Assembly: GCF_007833355.1 (NCBI RefSeq)
Contig: NZ_CP020914.1
Coordinates: 3,272,047 to 3,336,046, forward strand
Origin: Denitratisoma sp. DHT3
Lineage (GTDB): Bacteria; Pseudomonadota; Gammaproteobacteria; Burkholderiales; Rhodocyclaceae
Length of the DNA: 64,000 bases
Direction: 5' to 3'
Of this stretch, positions 17,560 to 28,046 are shown in pieces (the first letter of the stretch is position 1; the number at the start of each line of letters is the position of its first letter). A program made the translations under genes and the position numbers. The notes under the pieces were generated by a model. It worked only from the letters and a program-made list of their open reading frames with translations, did not search any database and was not told where the DNA came from.

Positions 17560-19194
17560 TCATCGTTCCCGGTGGACGCCCGGCGCATCGAGGGCGAACA
17601 ATTCCAGCAGGAAACGCTCCTGCGGCTTTTCCGAGGCTGTCTTCGGAATCTCGTCCACCACCTGGAGATAGCTGGGCACGAAATTCGGTTCCAGACCCTG
17701 CCGGCAATGGGCGAACACCGCGCGCGGATCGAAGCTGGCCGAGTCGCGGGGCACCACGGCGGCGACCACGTCGCGCTCGCCGGGGGCGCCGGAAGCCGCC
17801 GGCACGCCGTAGACGAAGACGTCATCGACGTCGCCGTGCTCGGCCACCACCTTCTCGACGAAGCTGGGATTGATGAAGTCGCCGTTGTGGCGGATGCCGC
17901 CGCCCTTGCGGTAGTCGAAATAGAGCCAGCCTTCGGCGTCGCCGTGGCCCATGTCGCCGCTGCGGTTCCAGCCGTCGCGGACCTTCTTCTTCGAGGCATC
18001 GGGGTTGCCGTGGTATTCCACTTCCACCGACACCGTGCTGCCCTGCGCGGGACGGCAGCAGATCTCGCCCACCACGCCGGGCAGGCATTCGTTGCCGGCG
18101 TCGTCGAGAACTTTCATCTCGTAGCCGGGCATCGCCTTGCCGAAGGAACCGATGGGGCCTTCCCCCGGCCGCTTGAAGGCCATGCCGCCGCCGTCGCTGG
18201 CGCCGTAGATCTCGAAGATCTTGACGCCGAAGCGCTCCTCGAAGGCCGCCCAGATCGCGCCGGGCATGCCGCCGCTGACCACGAGCCGCACCGGATTGTC
18301 ACGGTCGTCGGCCTTCGGCGGTTCGCTGTAGATGGCCGTGGCCATGCCGCCCAGCACCGAGAAGCTGGTGCAGCCGTACTTGCGCGCCACGTCCCAGAGC
18401 CTGGACTTGGTGAACTTGCGGCTGAACACCGCCCGGTAGCCGCCGAACAGCGCCGGGCACAGGGCCGTGGCCTGGGCGTTGTTGTGGGTGAAGGAAAGCC
18501 CGGTATAGGGCCGCTCATCCTCGGCATAGCCGAAGAGCTGGCCCATCATGCCGGTGCCGCCGAAGCGGCCCACGCCGCCGACGATGCCCTTCGGGTCGCC
18601 GGTGGTGCCGGAGGTGTAGATGATCTGGAACGGATCGGCCAGCGTCAGCTCGGCGCGGGGCACGGGCGGCACGTCGCGGGACAGCACCGCGGCGATGTCG
18701 TCCACCCCGGAGAAATCCCCCGGGGATACGCCGTTCTCGCCGGAGTTCAGCACCAGCACCCACTTCAGTTGCGGGCACTGGGCGCGGACCGCCGCTACCT
18801 CGGCCAGGTTGTAGTCGGCGCAGAGGATGCCCTGGCTGTCCGAATTGTTGATCATGAAGGCCAGCTTTTCGCCCTTGGTGCGCGGGTCCACCGGCACGAA
18901 GACGGCGCCGACGATGGAGGTCGCCACCATGGCCTCGACGAACTCGGGATGGTTGCGCAGGGAGATCACGAAGCGATCGCCCTTCCGGATGCCCTTGGCC
19001 GCAAGGTAGGCGGCGATGCGGTTGCCGTTCTTCTGCAAATCCGCGTAGGTGCGCACCTCGTCGGGCGTCTTGCCGCCGTCCAGGCTCAGGTGCTCGAAGG
19101 TCAGGATGTCCCGGTCGGGCTGCTGTTCGGCCTTGAGGGCGATCAGATGGGAGAGGATCATCGGATTGAGTTCGGCCATGTCTTTACCAATCAT
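17560..19194 (-). CDS. AMP-dependent acyl-CoA ligase
   Basis: 544-residue ANL-superfamily ligase with the P-loop IIYTSGTTGDPKG, the YGASDGGG A5-type motif, and a SGDMGHGDAEGWLYF motif. The hinge region is RKGGGIRHNGDFINPSFVEK. Resembles the CaiC/crotonobetaine-CoA ligase-like branch rather than FATP. It activates a carboxylate with CoA. ATG at 19194 or 19179 (MAELN) could be the start; neither has a good ribosome site. It follows the thiolase by 116 bases that hold a GC-rich palindrome. Confidence 0.88.
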   Translation of the reverse strand: MIGKDMAELNPMILSHLIALKAEQQPDRDILTFEHLSLDGGKTPDEVRTYADLQKNGNRIAAYLAAKGIRKGDRFVISLRNHPEFVEAMVATSIVGAVFVPVDPRTKGEKLAFMINNSDSQGILCADYNLAEVAAVRAQCPQLKWVLVLNSGENGVSPGDFSGVDDIAAVLSRDVPPVPRAELTLADPFQIIYTSGTTGDPKGIVGGVGRFGGTGMMGQLFGYAEDERPYTGLSFTHNNAQATALCPALFGGYRAVFSRKFTKSRLWDVARKYGCTSFSVLGGMATAIYSEPPKADDRDNPVRLVVSGGMPGAIWAAFEERFGVKIFEIYGASDGGGMAFKRPGEGPIGSFGKAMPGYEMKVLDDAGNECLPGVVGEICCRPAQGSTVSVEVEYHGNPDASKKKVRDGWNRSGDMGHGDAEGWLYFDYRKGGGIRHNGDFINPSFVEKVVAEHGDVDDVFVYGVPAASGAPGERDVVAAVVPRDSASFDPRAVFAHCRQGLEPNFVPSYLQVVDEIPKTASEKPQERFLLELFALDAPGVHRER

Positions 19195-19272
19195 TTACCG
19201 TAAAAAAGCAGCTTTCCCATCGGGCTGGCCCAAAGGGAAAGGGGAAAGGGAAAAACGAGGAAAGCGGCACAC

Positions 19273-19288
19273 GCCCCCCGGAGGGGGC
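19273..19288. repeat. C-run/G-run palindrome GCCCCCCGGAGGGGGC
   Basis: Short near-perfect palindrome between the thiolase and ligase genes; the same core CCCCCCGGAGGGGG is found at 60290-60303. Likely a dispersed REP-like element or mRNA stability hairpin. Confidence 0.4.
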
Positions 19289-19310
19289 GAGGGGGAGTGA
19301 GCATTCCCCC

Positions 19311-20522
19311 TTACCGCATCGCGATGGTGATGTTCATCACCGCCGTGTCGTTGCCCAGGTTGCCGCCGCCGTTGTGGCACAGGCCGACGCGGGCGCCTTC
19401 CACCTGGCGCTGACCGGCCCGGCCCTGCAACTGCCAGGTGACCTCGCACAGTTGGGCGACGCCGGAGGCGCCGACCGGATGGCCCTTGCGCAGCAGGCCG
19501 CCGGAGGTGTTCACCGGCAGGCGGCCGCCGAGGCGGAAGTCGCCCCGCTCGACGCAGCCGGCGATCTCCTCGGGCTTGCACAGGCCGAGGTGCTCGTAGG
19601 TGAGCATCTCGGTGACGACGGAGGAGTCGTGCAGTTCCACCAGGCTCAGATCCTTGGGGCCGACGCCGGCCTCGTAATAGGCTTCCTCGATGGACAGGCT
19701 GGTGACGTTCTCCGCCGCGCCATCGGGATGTTCGAAGAAGGAATGCACCACCGAGGACACCACCCGCACCGGCTTGGCGATGCCCAACTGCCGCGCCTTG
19801 CGTTCGCTGACGATCACCGCCGCCGCGCCGCCGTCGGCCAGGGGGCAGATCATCGGCCGGGTCAGGGGATCGACGATCACCGGCTGGGCCAGCACTTCCT
19901 CGACCGTCATGGCGTTCTGGAACTGGGCGCGCGGGTTGAGGCTGCCATGGAAGGAGGTCTTGGCCGAGACCATGGCGAAATGCTCGATGCTGGTGCCATG
20001 GCTGGCCATGAACTCCCGCGCCAGCACGCCGTAGAAATCGGCGAACATGGAACGGCTGGTGCCGGAACCCTCGGACTGGCCGGCGCTCATCTGGGCGAGG
20101 AACTTGTCGCGTTCCTCGACGTCGATGGCGCCGTTGAAGGCCGCGTAGCTGATGGCCTTGTTCTCGTGGTAGAGCTTCTCGAAGCCCACCACCAGCACCA
20201 CGTCGTAGTAGCCGGCGGAAACCATCATGCAGGCCTGGTTCAGCGCCGTGGAGCCGCTGCCGCAGGCATTCTCGATGTTGATGATGGGAAACTTGCCCAG
20301 ACCCACCGAACTCAGCACCACCTGGCCGCGGATCGACTCCTGGCCGGTGACCGTGCCGGCGGCACAGTTGCCGACGTAGGCCGCCTCGATCTCCTCGGGG
20401 CGGATGCCGGCATCCTTGATGGCATCGAGCACGGCCTGGCCACCCAGCCATTTGATGCTCTTATCCAAATGTTTGCCGAAAGGGGTCATGCCCACGCCGG
20501 CGACGACTGCATTCACTCTCAT
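19311..20522 (-). CDS. Thiolase (SCP2/lipid-transfer type)
   Basis: 403 residues of the non-decarboxylating thiolase superfamily. The nucleophilic Cys is in NIENACGSGSTAL, a His is in VELHDSSVVTE, and the C-terminal GLLRKGHPVGASG and GLCHNGGGN motifs are present. The SCP-x-type branch cleaves or condenses branched and sterol-derived 3-oxoacyl-CoAs. No dedicated SCP2 sterol-carrier domain is attached, and no separate DUF35 partner is seen beside it. Same strand and operon as the nitroreductase-like and acyl-CoA dehydrogenase genes. Confidence 0.9.
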   Translation of the reverse strand: MRVNAVVAGVGMTPFGKHLDKSIKWLGGQAVLDAIKDAGIRPEEIEAAYVGNCAAGTVTGQESIRGQVVLSSVGLGKFPIINIENACGSGSTALNQACMMVSAGYYDVVLVVGFEKLYHENKAISYAAFNGAIDVEERDKFLAQMSAGQSEGSGTSRSMFADFYGVLAREFMASHGTSIEHFAMVSAKTSFHGSLNPRAQFQNAMTVEEVLAQPVIVDPLTRPMICPLADGGAAAVIVSERKARQLGIAKPVRVVSSVVHSFFEHPDGAAENVTSLSIEEAYYEAGVGPKDLSLVELHDSSVVTEMLTYEHLGLCKPEEIAGCVERGDFRLGGRLPVNTSGGLLRKGHPVGASGVAQLCEVTWQLQGRAGQRQVEGARVGLCHNGGGNLGNDTAVMNITIAMR

Positions 20523-20562
20523 GTCACGGTCTCCTGGACAAGTTTGTTCCGACTGGGCCGGT

Positions 20563-21357
20563 TTAAATCATGCCGCAGCGGGGCAGATTGTATTTCTGGC
20601 GGATCGCTTCCACTTCCTCCTCGCGGCCGGGCAGCTTGGCCGGGGCCTGGAAGAACTTGCTCTGGGTCAGTTCGTCCACCACCGCCTGGGAACGGGGGAA
20701 GGGGTTGCCCAGGGCGTTGTACTGGAACAGCTGCTCGAACGGCAGGCGGGGCCGCTGGCCGCCCGCCTCCTTGGATTCCAGCGGGTAGCCGACGGTCTGC
20801 ACGACGACGATGCGCTGGTCGTCGGAGAAGCCGAAAGCCTTCTCCACCTTCTTCCAGTTGGCGGAGCCCTGACAGCAGCAGCCCAGGCCCTGTTCGATCG
20901 CCATCAGGGTCGCCTGGGCCACGGCCTGGCCCAGATCCATGTCGGTCATGCCCGGCAGGCGCAGGTTGGGGCCGGCCCGCTCGAAGATCGGCACCAGGGT
21001 CTTTTCCAGCTCCTCATAGCGGCCTTCGCCATAACCCAGGGCGCCGCAGGCCACCAGTTCCCGCAGGCGCTCGGAAGCCTGATCCAGGGCGGGGCCATGG
21101 ACGTACCAGAGGATGATGATCGGCGCGTTCTGGATCTGGAAGCCGCCCACGGGGGAGGGCAGGGAATCCAACTGCTCCTGGGTGGCGGTGCGACGATCTA
21201 CCACCAGCGCCTGGACCGCGTTGTTGTTGCCGAAATGGGAGGCGATGCGCGCCGCTTCCAGCATGCGCTGAATCTTCTCGACCTCGACGGGACGATCGGG
21301 GTCCAGATAGCGGTAGGAGCGGCGGGAGCCGATAACTTCTCTCAATTCCATGGTCAT
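20563..21357 (-). CDS. Nitroreductase-family flavoprotein
   Basis: 264 residues with the FMN-binding SRRSYRYLDPDRPV N-terminus, typical of NADH-dependent nitroreductase-fold flavoenzymes. The centre carries DLGQAVAQATLMAIEQGLG, the usual helix of this fold. Enzymes of this family reduce nitro groups, enones or quinones, or act as flavin reductases. Placed 22 bases after the acyl-CoA dehydrogenase stop and 40 bases before the thiolase start, so it is probably a pathway enzyme or an electron acceptor for it, not a detoxifier. Exact role unknown. Confidence 0.82.
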   Translation of the reverse strand: MTMELREVIGSRRSYRYLDPDRPVEVEKIQRMLEAARIASHFGNNNAVQALVVDRRTATQEQLDSLPSPVGGFQIQNAPIIILWYVHGPALDQASERLRELVACGALGYGEGRYEELEKTLVPIFERAGPNLRLPGMTDMDLGQAVAQATLMAIEQGLGCCCQGSANWKKVEKAFGFSDDQRIVVVQTVGYPLESKEAGGQRPRLPFEQLFQYNALGNPFPRSQAVVDELTQSKFFQAPAKLPGREEEVEAIRQKYNLPRCGMI

Positions 21358-21379
21358 TACTCCGAAATTACAGGGGGGG

Positions 21380-22588
21380 TCAGAAATGGGATACGGCCAT
21401 CAGGGCCAGCATGGTGTTCTCGCCGTCCTCGATCAGGGAGGCGCGGGCGTCGCGGAACAGCTTCTCGACGGGATATTCGCGGCACAGGCCGTAACCGCCG
21501 AACATGGTGATGGCTTCGTGGGCCAGGTCCAGGCAGGTCTGGGTCGCCACGACCTTGGCCGTGGCGGCATAGGGGAAGGGCAGCCCGCCATCCCGCGTGG
21601 CGTTGGCCATGGCGATGCGGCGCACGTGGGAGCGGGCGGCCGTCAGCTTGGAGAACATGTTGAACAGGCGCAGCTTCACCGCCTGATGTTGGATGATGGG
21701 CACGCCGCCCTGGACGCGTTCCTTGGCGTAGGCCAGGGCGTGATCGTAGGCGGCACGGGCCACGCCGATGAATTGCTGGCCCATGGCGATGTTGGCGTCG
21801 CGCAGGGTGGCGCCCAGCACGTGGGGGTAGATGGCGGGGCCGTCCATCAGGAAGAACTGGCGCGGCACGCGCACGTTGTCGAAGAAGATCTCGCCCTGAT
21901 TCAGGGTGCGCTGGCCGATCTTGTCCAGCGGCTTGCCCCGGCTGATGCCCGGCAGGTCGAGGGGCAGCAGGAACACGACGCCGTCGGCGCGACCCTCTTT
22001 GGAATCCTCATAGGTGGCGAAGAGCACCGCGCTGCCGGCGATGGTGCCGCAGGAGACCCAGGCCGCCTTTTGGCCGTTGAGGATGAAATCGTCGCCGTCC
22101 CGGCGCACGCGCAGATCGGCGCGGCCCTTGGGATCGCGGAAGGAGGCTTCGGAGAAGCCCACCATGTCGCAGCCGTGGTTGGGCTCGGTCAAGGCCAGGC
22201 AGAAAATCTCGTCCCGCTGGCTGAAGAAGTCCACCAGATCCTGGCGTCCGTAGGCCTTGGCCACGCCGGGCGCCATGTTGTAGAGGGCGTAGGTGATGAA
22301 CAGGCCGACGTCGCCCCAGGCCAGTTCCTCGCAGACGATGCTGTGCATCAGGGTGCGCTGGGCGGGCGTCAGATCGTCGCCGTAGCATTCGGGCATGCCC
22401 ACCAGGCCCAGGGCCTTGAACTTCTCCAGGCCGTCCCAGAGCGGGGAGTCCTTGGCGATCACGGCCTCGGGGTCCATGCGGTCCAGCTTGGCCGCAAGCG
22501 GGCGCAGCACCTCGGTGGCAAACCGACGGCAGCTTTCCCGGATGGCCAGCATCTCCTCGGTCAGTGTCAAATCCAGATCGATATCCAT
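21380..22588 (-). CDS. Acyl-CoA dehydrogenase
   Basis: 402-residue FAD acyl-CoA dehydrogenase. It has the substrate/FAD loop LALTEPNHGCDM, the FLLPLDLPGISRGKPLDKIGQRTLNQGEI middle domain, and a C-terminal TMFGGYGLCREYPVEKLFRDARASLIEDGEN segment that carries the likely catalytic Glu. Introduces a 2,3 double bond into an acyl-CoA, passing electrons to ETF. It is the first enzyme gene after the TonB receptor in the leftward operon. Confidence 0.92.
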   Translation of the reverse strand: MDIDLDLTLTEEMLAIRESCRRFATEVLRPLAAKLDRMDPEAVIAKDSPLWDGLEKFKALGLVGMPECYGDDLTPAQRTLMHSIVCEELAWGDVGLFITYALYNMAPGVAKAYGRQDLVDFFSQRDEIFCLALTEPNHGCDMVGFSEASFRDPKGRADLRVRRDGDDFILNGQKAAWVSCGTIAGSAVLFATYEDSKEGRADGVVFLLPLDLPGISRGKPLDKIGQRTLNQGEIFFDNVRVPRQFFLMDGPAIYPHVLGATLRDANIAMGQQFIGVARAAYDHALAYAKERVQGGVPIIQHQAVKLRLFNMFSKLTAARSHVRRIAMANATRDGGLPFPYAATAKVVATQTCLDLAHEAITMFGGYGLCREYPVEKLFRDARASLIEDGENTMLALMAVSHF

Positions 22589-22764
22589 TGCATCCCCTTC
22601 CTTGATTATGATGATCTCCCCGTCGAATGGGGCGGCAATCCTATGTTCGTAGGCGCATCATATTCAAGCCGACCCGGGGGACTCGTCGCCAATTGCCCAA
22701 TTCAGGTAATGCTGACAGGGCAGGCGACCCGGCGGGCCTCCCTGGGGGCCCGCCTTCGCGCTGC

Positions 22765-22796
22765 TTCGCCGGACTCCCCCCTGGGAGCCCGGCGAA
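22765..22796 (-). terminator. Strong hairpin downstream of TonB receptor
   Basis: TTCGCCGG.CTCC pairs with GGAG.CCGGCGAA across a short loop, starting six bases after the receptor stop on the minus strand. A second GC hairpin (GGCGGGC/GCCCGCC) follows around 22733-22754. There is no clear T run. It may attenuate transcription between the abundant receptor mRNA and the acyl-CoA dehydrogenase operon. Confidence 0.45.
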
Positions 22797-22801
22797 AGAT
22801 G

Positions 22802-25324
<2,523 letters not shown>

Positions 25325-25363
25325 ATCTATGTCTCCCATTACAAAGATAGATGGCTATCCATT

Positions 25364-25394
25364 CGGTATTTTCGGGACTGACTCGAAAATACCG
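25364..25394. promoter_or_regulatory. Perfect 11-bp inverted repeat in the TonB receptor leader
   Basis: CGGTATTTTCG (25364-25374) and CGAAAATACCG (25384-25394) flank nine bases. It lies about 40-70 bases upstream of the receptor start. It could be a repressor operator or an mRNA leader hairpin; nothing else in the window repeats it. Confidence 0.5.
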
Positions 25395-25559
25395 GTGCGG
25401 TACATCAACAACGAGGTGAAAGGCCGCTTCGATACTGCAATGCAGCATGAAACGCCCCGCCACGAACGGGCCATGCTAGGACTATGTGGTACTGGAAAAC
25501 ATGCTCCATACCCTACTTGGGTACCATCAATTTCGCCTTGCCCGCCGGGTTTGTCGTGG

Positions 25560-26117
25560 TCAGGCGTGCGCGGTGGCTGGCACCCAGCGGTATAGCGCTG
25601 GAACCGACACGCCGAGGTTCTTGGCCACGTCCTTGGGCGGCACGCCGCTGGCCAGCAATCTCTTGGCCGACTTGATCTTGCTGTCCGTCATCTTGGGCTT
25701 GCGGCCACCCTTACGGCCAAGCTGCCTTGCGACTTCCAGTCCGGCGCGGGTGCGTTCGACGGTCAGCTCGCGCTCCATTTCGGCCAGGCTTGCCATGACG
25801 TGGAAGAAGAACCGACCGGATGGCGTACCGGTGTCTATGGAGTCGGTGAGGCTCCTGAACTGGACGCCTTGTTTGTGTAGTTCGCCGATCAGATCGACCA
25901 GTTGCTTGACAGAGCGGCCCAGCCGGTCGAGTTTACAGACGACCAAAGTGTCGCCTTCGCGCAACATTTCGAGCGTCTTGGCCAAGCCTGGCCGGTCTGC
26001 CCGCGTGCCGCTCACCTTGTCTTCAAAGACCTTTTTGCATCCGGCCCTGGTTAAGGCTTCGCGTTGCAACTCAAGGTTCCGGTCTTGCGTCGAGACGCGT
26101 GCATAGCCAATCAACAT
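25560..26117 (-). CDS. Serine recombinase (resolvase/invertase family)
   Basis: 185 residues of a small serine recombinase. The nucleophile is in YARVSTQDRN (Ser9), followed by KLDRLGRS and the MASLAEMERELTVERT helix. A C-terminal helix-turn-helix (VPPKDVAKNLGVSVPALYRWVP) binds DNA. It catalyses site-specific resolution or inversion. No transposase partner is present, so it is probably a leftover of a Tn3-like or invertase element. Its start overlaps the broken HEPN gene by seven bases, marking the junction of an old rearrangement. Confidence 0.92.
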   Translation of the reverse strand: MLIGYARVSTQDRNLELQREALTRAGCKKVFEDKVSGTRADRPGLAKTLEMLREGDTLVVCKLDRLGRSVKQLVDLIGELHKQGVQFRSLTDSIDTGTPSGRFFFHVMASLAEMERELTVERTRAGLEVARQLGRKGGRKPKMTDSKIKSAKRLLASGVPPKDVAKNLGVSVPALYRWVPATAHA

Positions 26118-26419
26118 GGGATTGCATCAAACCATGCGCCGAACGTTTGTGATGTCGAAGTAGCCGTGGGCGATACGGTTGCGCATGCCGAGCCTGTTGC
26201 GCCACGGTACTTGCCCCCGTGTGCCTGAGCAAATTCGGCATAGCCATCCATCACCTTTGTGACGGCCTCGCCGATGATGATGAGGCTCATGATGACGGCC
26301 TGCTGAGTTCGCTTGTCCTCAAGGAAATCCTCTTTGGCCAAGCCATCCACGAAGTCGCAGGCATCGGTAGCGGCCTGCCGCATGTGGTCGAGGTAGTCGG
26401 TCAGGCGGTTCTCGCTCAT
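26111..26419 (-). pseudogene. HEPN-domain (DUF86) toxin gene, frameshifted and truncated
   Basis: Frame 1 begins MSENRLTDYLDHMRQAATDACDFVDG and IIIGEAVTKVMD, as in HEPN toxins. It then loses homology. The shifted frame encodes VPWRNRLGMRNRIAHGYFDI, containing the RNxxxH active-site motif, so a single base appears lost around 26208-26216. The shifted frame then stops at 26127, short of the usual C-terminus, apparently cut by the recombinase junction. The gene starts in an ATGA overlap with the MNT gene. It is inactive as sequenced. Confidence 0.82.
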
Positions 26420-26713
26420 ATCGGTCGCGCCTCCGCGAGCACCTTGGCCCGGAACTTCGGAGGCAGGTCAGCTGGGCGTCAGCAGATCGACGTGGAGGCC
26501 GAGCAGCGATTCCAGTTCGTCTTGCAAGCCGCCCAGATCAAGCAGCGTCGCACCTGGCAGCGCATCCACCAACAGATCAATGTCGCTGCCATCTCGGTCG
26601 GTGCCGTGCAGCACCGAGCCGAAGACGCGAGGGTTCGCCGCGCGAAAGCGGCCTACCGCCTCACGCACCGCGATTCGCTTCATGTCAAGCACGGCGGACG
26701 GTCGCATGGGCAT
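26416..26713 (-). pseudogene. MNT nucleotidyltransferase antitoxin gene, frameshifted
   Basis: Encodes the GSVLHGTDRDGSDIDLLVD catalytic core, then meets a premature stop at 26468-26470 after VDLLTPS. One base beyond, the shifted frame reads LPPKFRAKVLAEARPI and ends at 26416 in the expected ATGA overlap with the HEPN gene. Comparison with the intact paralogue at 14852-15142 (LTPRALPDKFRSVVLAEAVPV) shows a one-base insertion. The nucleotidyltransferase core itself is complete, so partial activity of the 81-residue product is conceivable. Confidence 0.82.
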
Positions 26714-26995
26714 CCTTTCTTATCGAAACTCGTCGAGATGGTAGGCGATTGAGAATACAATTTAAAGAACCATTTTCGAGAATCGCAAGCCTTGATTTCC
26801 TGTGCCGTGGGCAAGTTCAGACCGCTACGGCCGCCACAACCGGCTTAGCGTGCTTTATTTTCCGTTTTCTGAGACGACCCCTCGCAGAAAGGTATGCGCC
26901 GATCACTTCTTCAAACATCATGGGTCCGTGAGGTTTGTGCGCTGCTGGGGTTCATAGGGGAGTGGGATGATAGACTCGGAAAAAAGGAGATTTCG

Positions 26996-27226
26996 ATGAC
27001 CGCCCTAACCTTTGACACGCATGAATTCGTGAAAACCCTGGAGCGCAAGGGATTCACGTCGGATCAAGCCGAGGGGATCAATGATGCCCTGAAAAACGCC
27101 TTGACCGTGGCCGAAGTCGCCACCAAGACAGATCTACGGGAAATGGAATACCGTATGACAATTAAACTTGGCAGTCTGATCGCCGCCGCAATCGCCATCG
27201 TAGCGACCTTACATAAAATATTGTAA
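26996..27226 (+). CDS. Small DUF1640-like coiled-coil membrane protein
   Basis: 76 residues: a helical N-terminus (FDTHEFVKTLERKGFTSDQAEGINDALKNAL), a short coiled-coil (TKTDLREMEYRMTIKL) and a C-terminal hydrophobic segment (IAAAIAIVATL). This layout matches short bacterial DUF1640/CCDC90-type proteins. Start at 26996 is set by AAGGAG seven bases upstream; the longer open frame has no support. Role unknown; often seen near mobile or stress genes. Confidence 0.72.
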   Translation: MTALTFDTHEFVKTLERKGFTSDQAEGINDALKNALTVAEVATKTDLREMEYRMTIKLGSLIAAAIAIVATLHKIL

Positions 27227-27251
27227 GGACTCACCGAACAGCAAAAAGCTT

Positions 27252-27569
27252 GCTTCGGCGGTAATGCCGTTTAGTTAATGTTTTTATTGAGATAGCGGAC
27301 GGTATGGCGTTTGGGCAGGGCTTTGACGAGACGGGGGCTATTGGCGCTCCGTCGTTTTTCCACGGTGGCGATTGAAGCTGGGTGCGCAGGAGTAGCAGAT
27401 GCTCCGCCAGCCGGTCTAGGTTGGCCACGGGCAGAATATCCGTCGTCGCGTGCAGTCGGCTCGAAACCATCAAGCCGAAAGTCGACAGCCTTTGCTGATG
27501 TTTACAACCATTTGCGCACAAAATGAAAATGCCGTCCAGCGTTAACTGAACGGCATTACCCGCCGAGGC
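27252..27569. mobile_element. Possible IS4-type remnant or MITE with about 30-bp inverted ends
   Basis: Left end: GCTTCGGCGG (27252-27261) then TAATGCCGTTTAGTTAATG (27262-27280). Right end, read inward on the minus strand: GCCTCGGCGGG then TAATGCCGTTCAGTTAACG (27569-27540). The ends differ at about four positions. TAATGCC...AGTTAA resembles the ends of IS4-family elements. The 250 bases between hold no recognisable transposase, and open frames there look like noise. No flanking duplication is visible. The right end doubles as a terminator hairpin, so a non-mobile origin is possible. Confidence 0.4.
27517..27557 (-). terminator. Rho-independent terminator for the MCP/porin/PBP operon
   Basis: On the minus strand AATGCCGT pairs with ACGGCATT (27550-27557 with 27528-27535), with an eight-base loop and a further CA/TG pair. 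It is followed by TTTTCATTTTG. It lies about 45 bases after the stop of the small periplasmic protein gene. Confidence 0.7.
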
Positions 27570-27600
27570 GGGGTTTGATGGGTGGGTAAGGGCGGGACGC

Positions 27601-28029
27601 TCAGTGCAGCGTCAGAACCGCCTTTACGCTGCCATCGACGGCACTCTTCTCGATGTAGCCAATGCCACCGGGGTTGCTGGCGACGCCCTTCTTCACCTCG
27701 GCGCTGTTTCCCACTTCCTTGGGCGGGTATCCCTTGCCCGTGAAGACCTGCTTGGACCAGTAGGCTTTTACCTGAGCGGCGGATTTCTGGGTGGTCTTGG
27801 TATAGAACTCTTCCCGCAGGGAGGAGGATTCGGGCAGGTCGTAGGGCGACGCGGCTCCGGCACCCGGAACTTCCGTGATCTTGCCGAGGAAGATGTTGCC
27901 GACCTGTTCCGTCGTCAGGCTGGCGGTGGGGTTGGCGGCGTTGACGATGACCACCACTTCGGCGTGTGCCGCGGCGGCGAATCCGAGGGTGGCGACCAGT
28001 GCGCTGATGAGCTTGATGGATTTTTTCAT
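27601..28029 (-). CDS. Small PstS-like periplasmic protein (mini-PBP), copy 1
   Basis: 142 residues with a clear signal peptide (KKSIKLISALVATLGFAAAAHAE). The mature part resembles one portion of phosphate-binding PstS proteins: LTTEQVGNIFLGK, LREEFYTKTTQK, AYWSKQVFTGKG and NPGGIGYIEKSAV. It is less than half the size of a normal two-domain PstS, and no pst ABC transporter genes are nearby. It sits 18 bases after a porin-like gene and downstream of a chemoreceptor. Two homologues (40657 and 42377) are also paired with barrels. Ligand unknown. Confidence 0.83.
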   Translation of the reverse strand: MKKSIKLISALVATLGFAAAAHAEVVVIVNAANPTASLTTEQVGNIFLGKITEVPGAGAASPYDLPESSSLREEFYTKTTQKSAAQVKAYWSKQVFTGKGYPPKEVGNSAEVKKGVASNPGGIGYIEKSAVDGSVKAVLTLH

Positions 28030-28046
28030 TGTCGGTCCCCTTTAAA

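Noticed and set aside
27231..27521. 96-codon minus-strand frame and 71-codon plus-strand frame between the DUF1640 gene and the mini-PBP
   Set aside because: They overlap each other inside the inverted-repeat segment, lack ribosome sites and resemble no family; treated as non-coding remnant.
27601..28029. Calling the mini-PBP genes pstS
   Set aside because: They are under half the length of PstS, lack pstCAB neighbours and are each tied to a barrel gene; phosphate binding is not shown.
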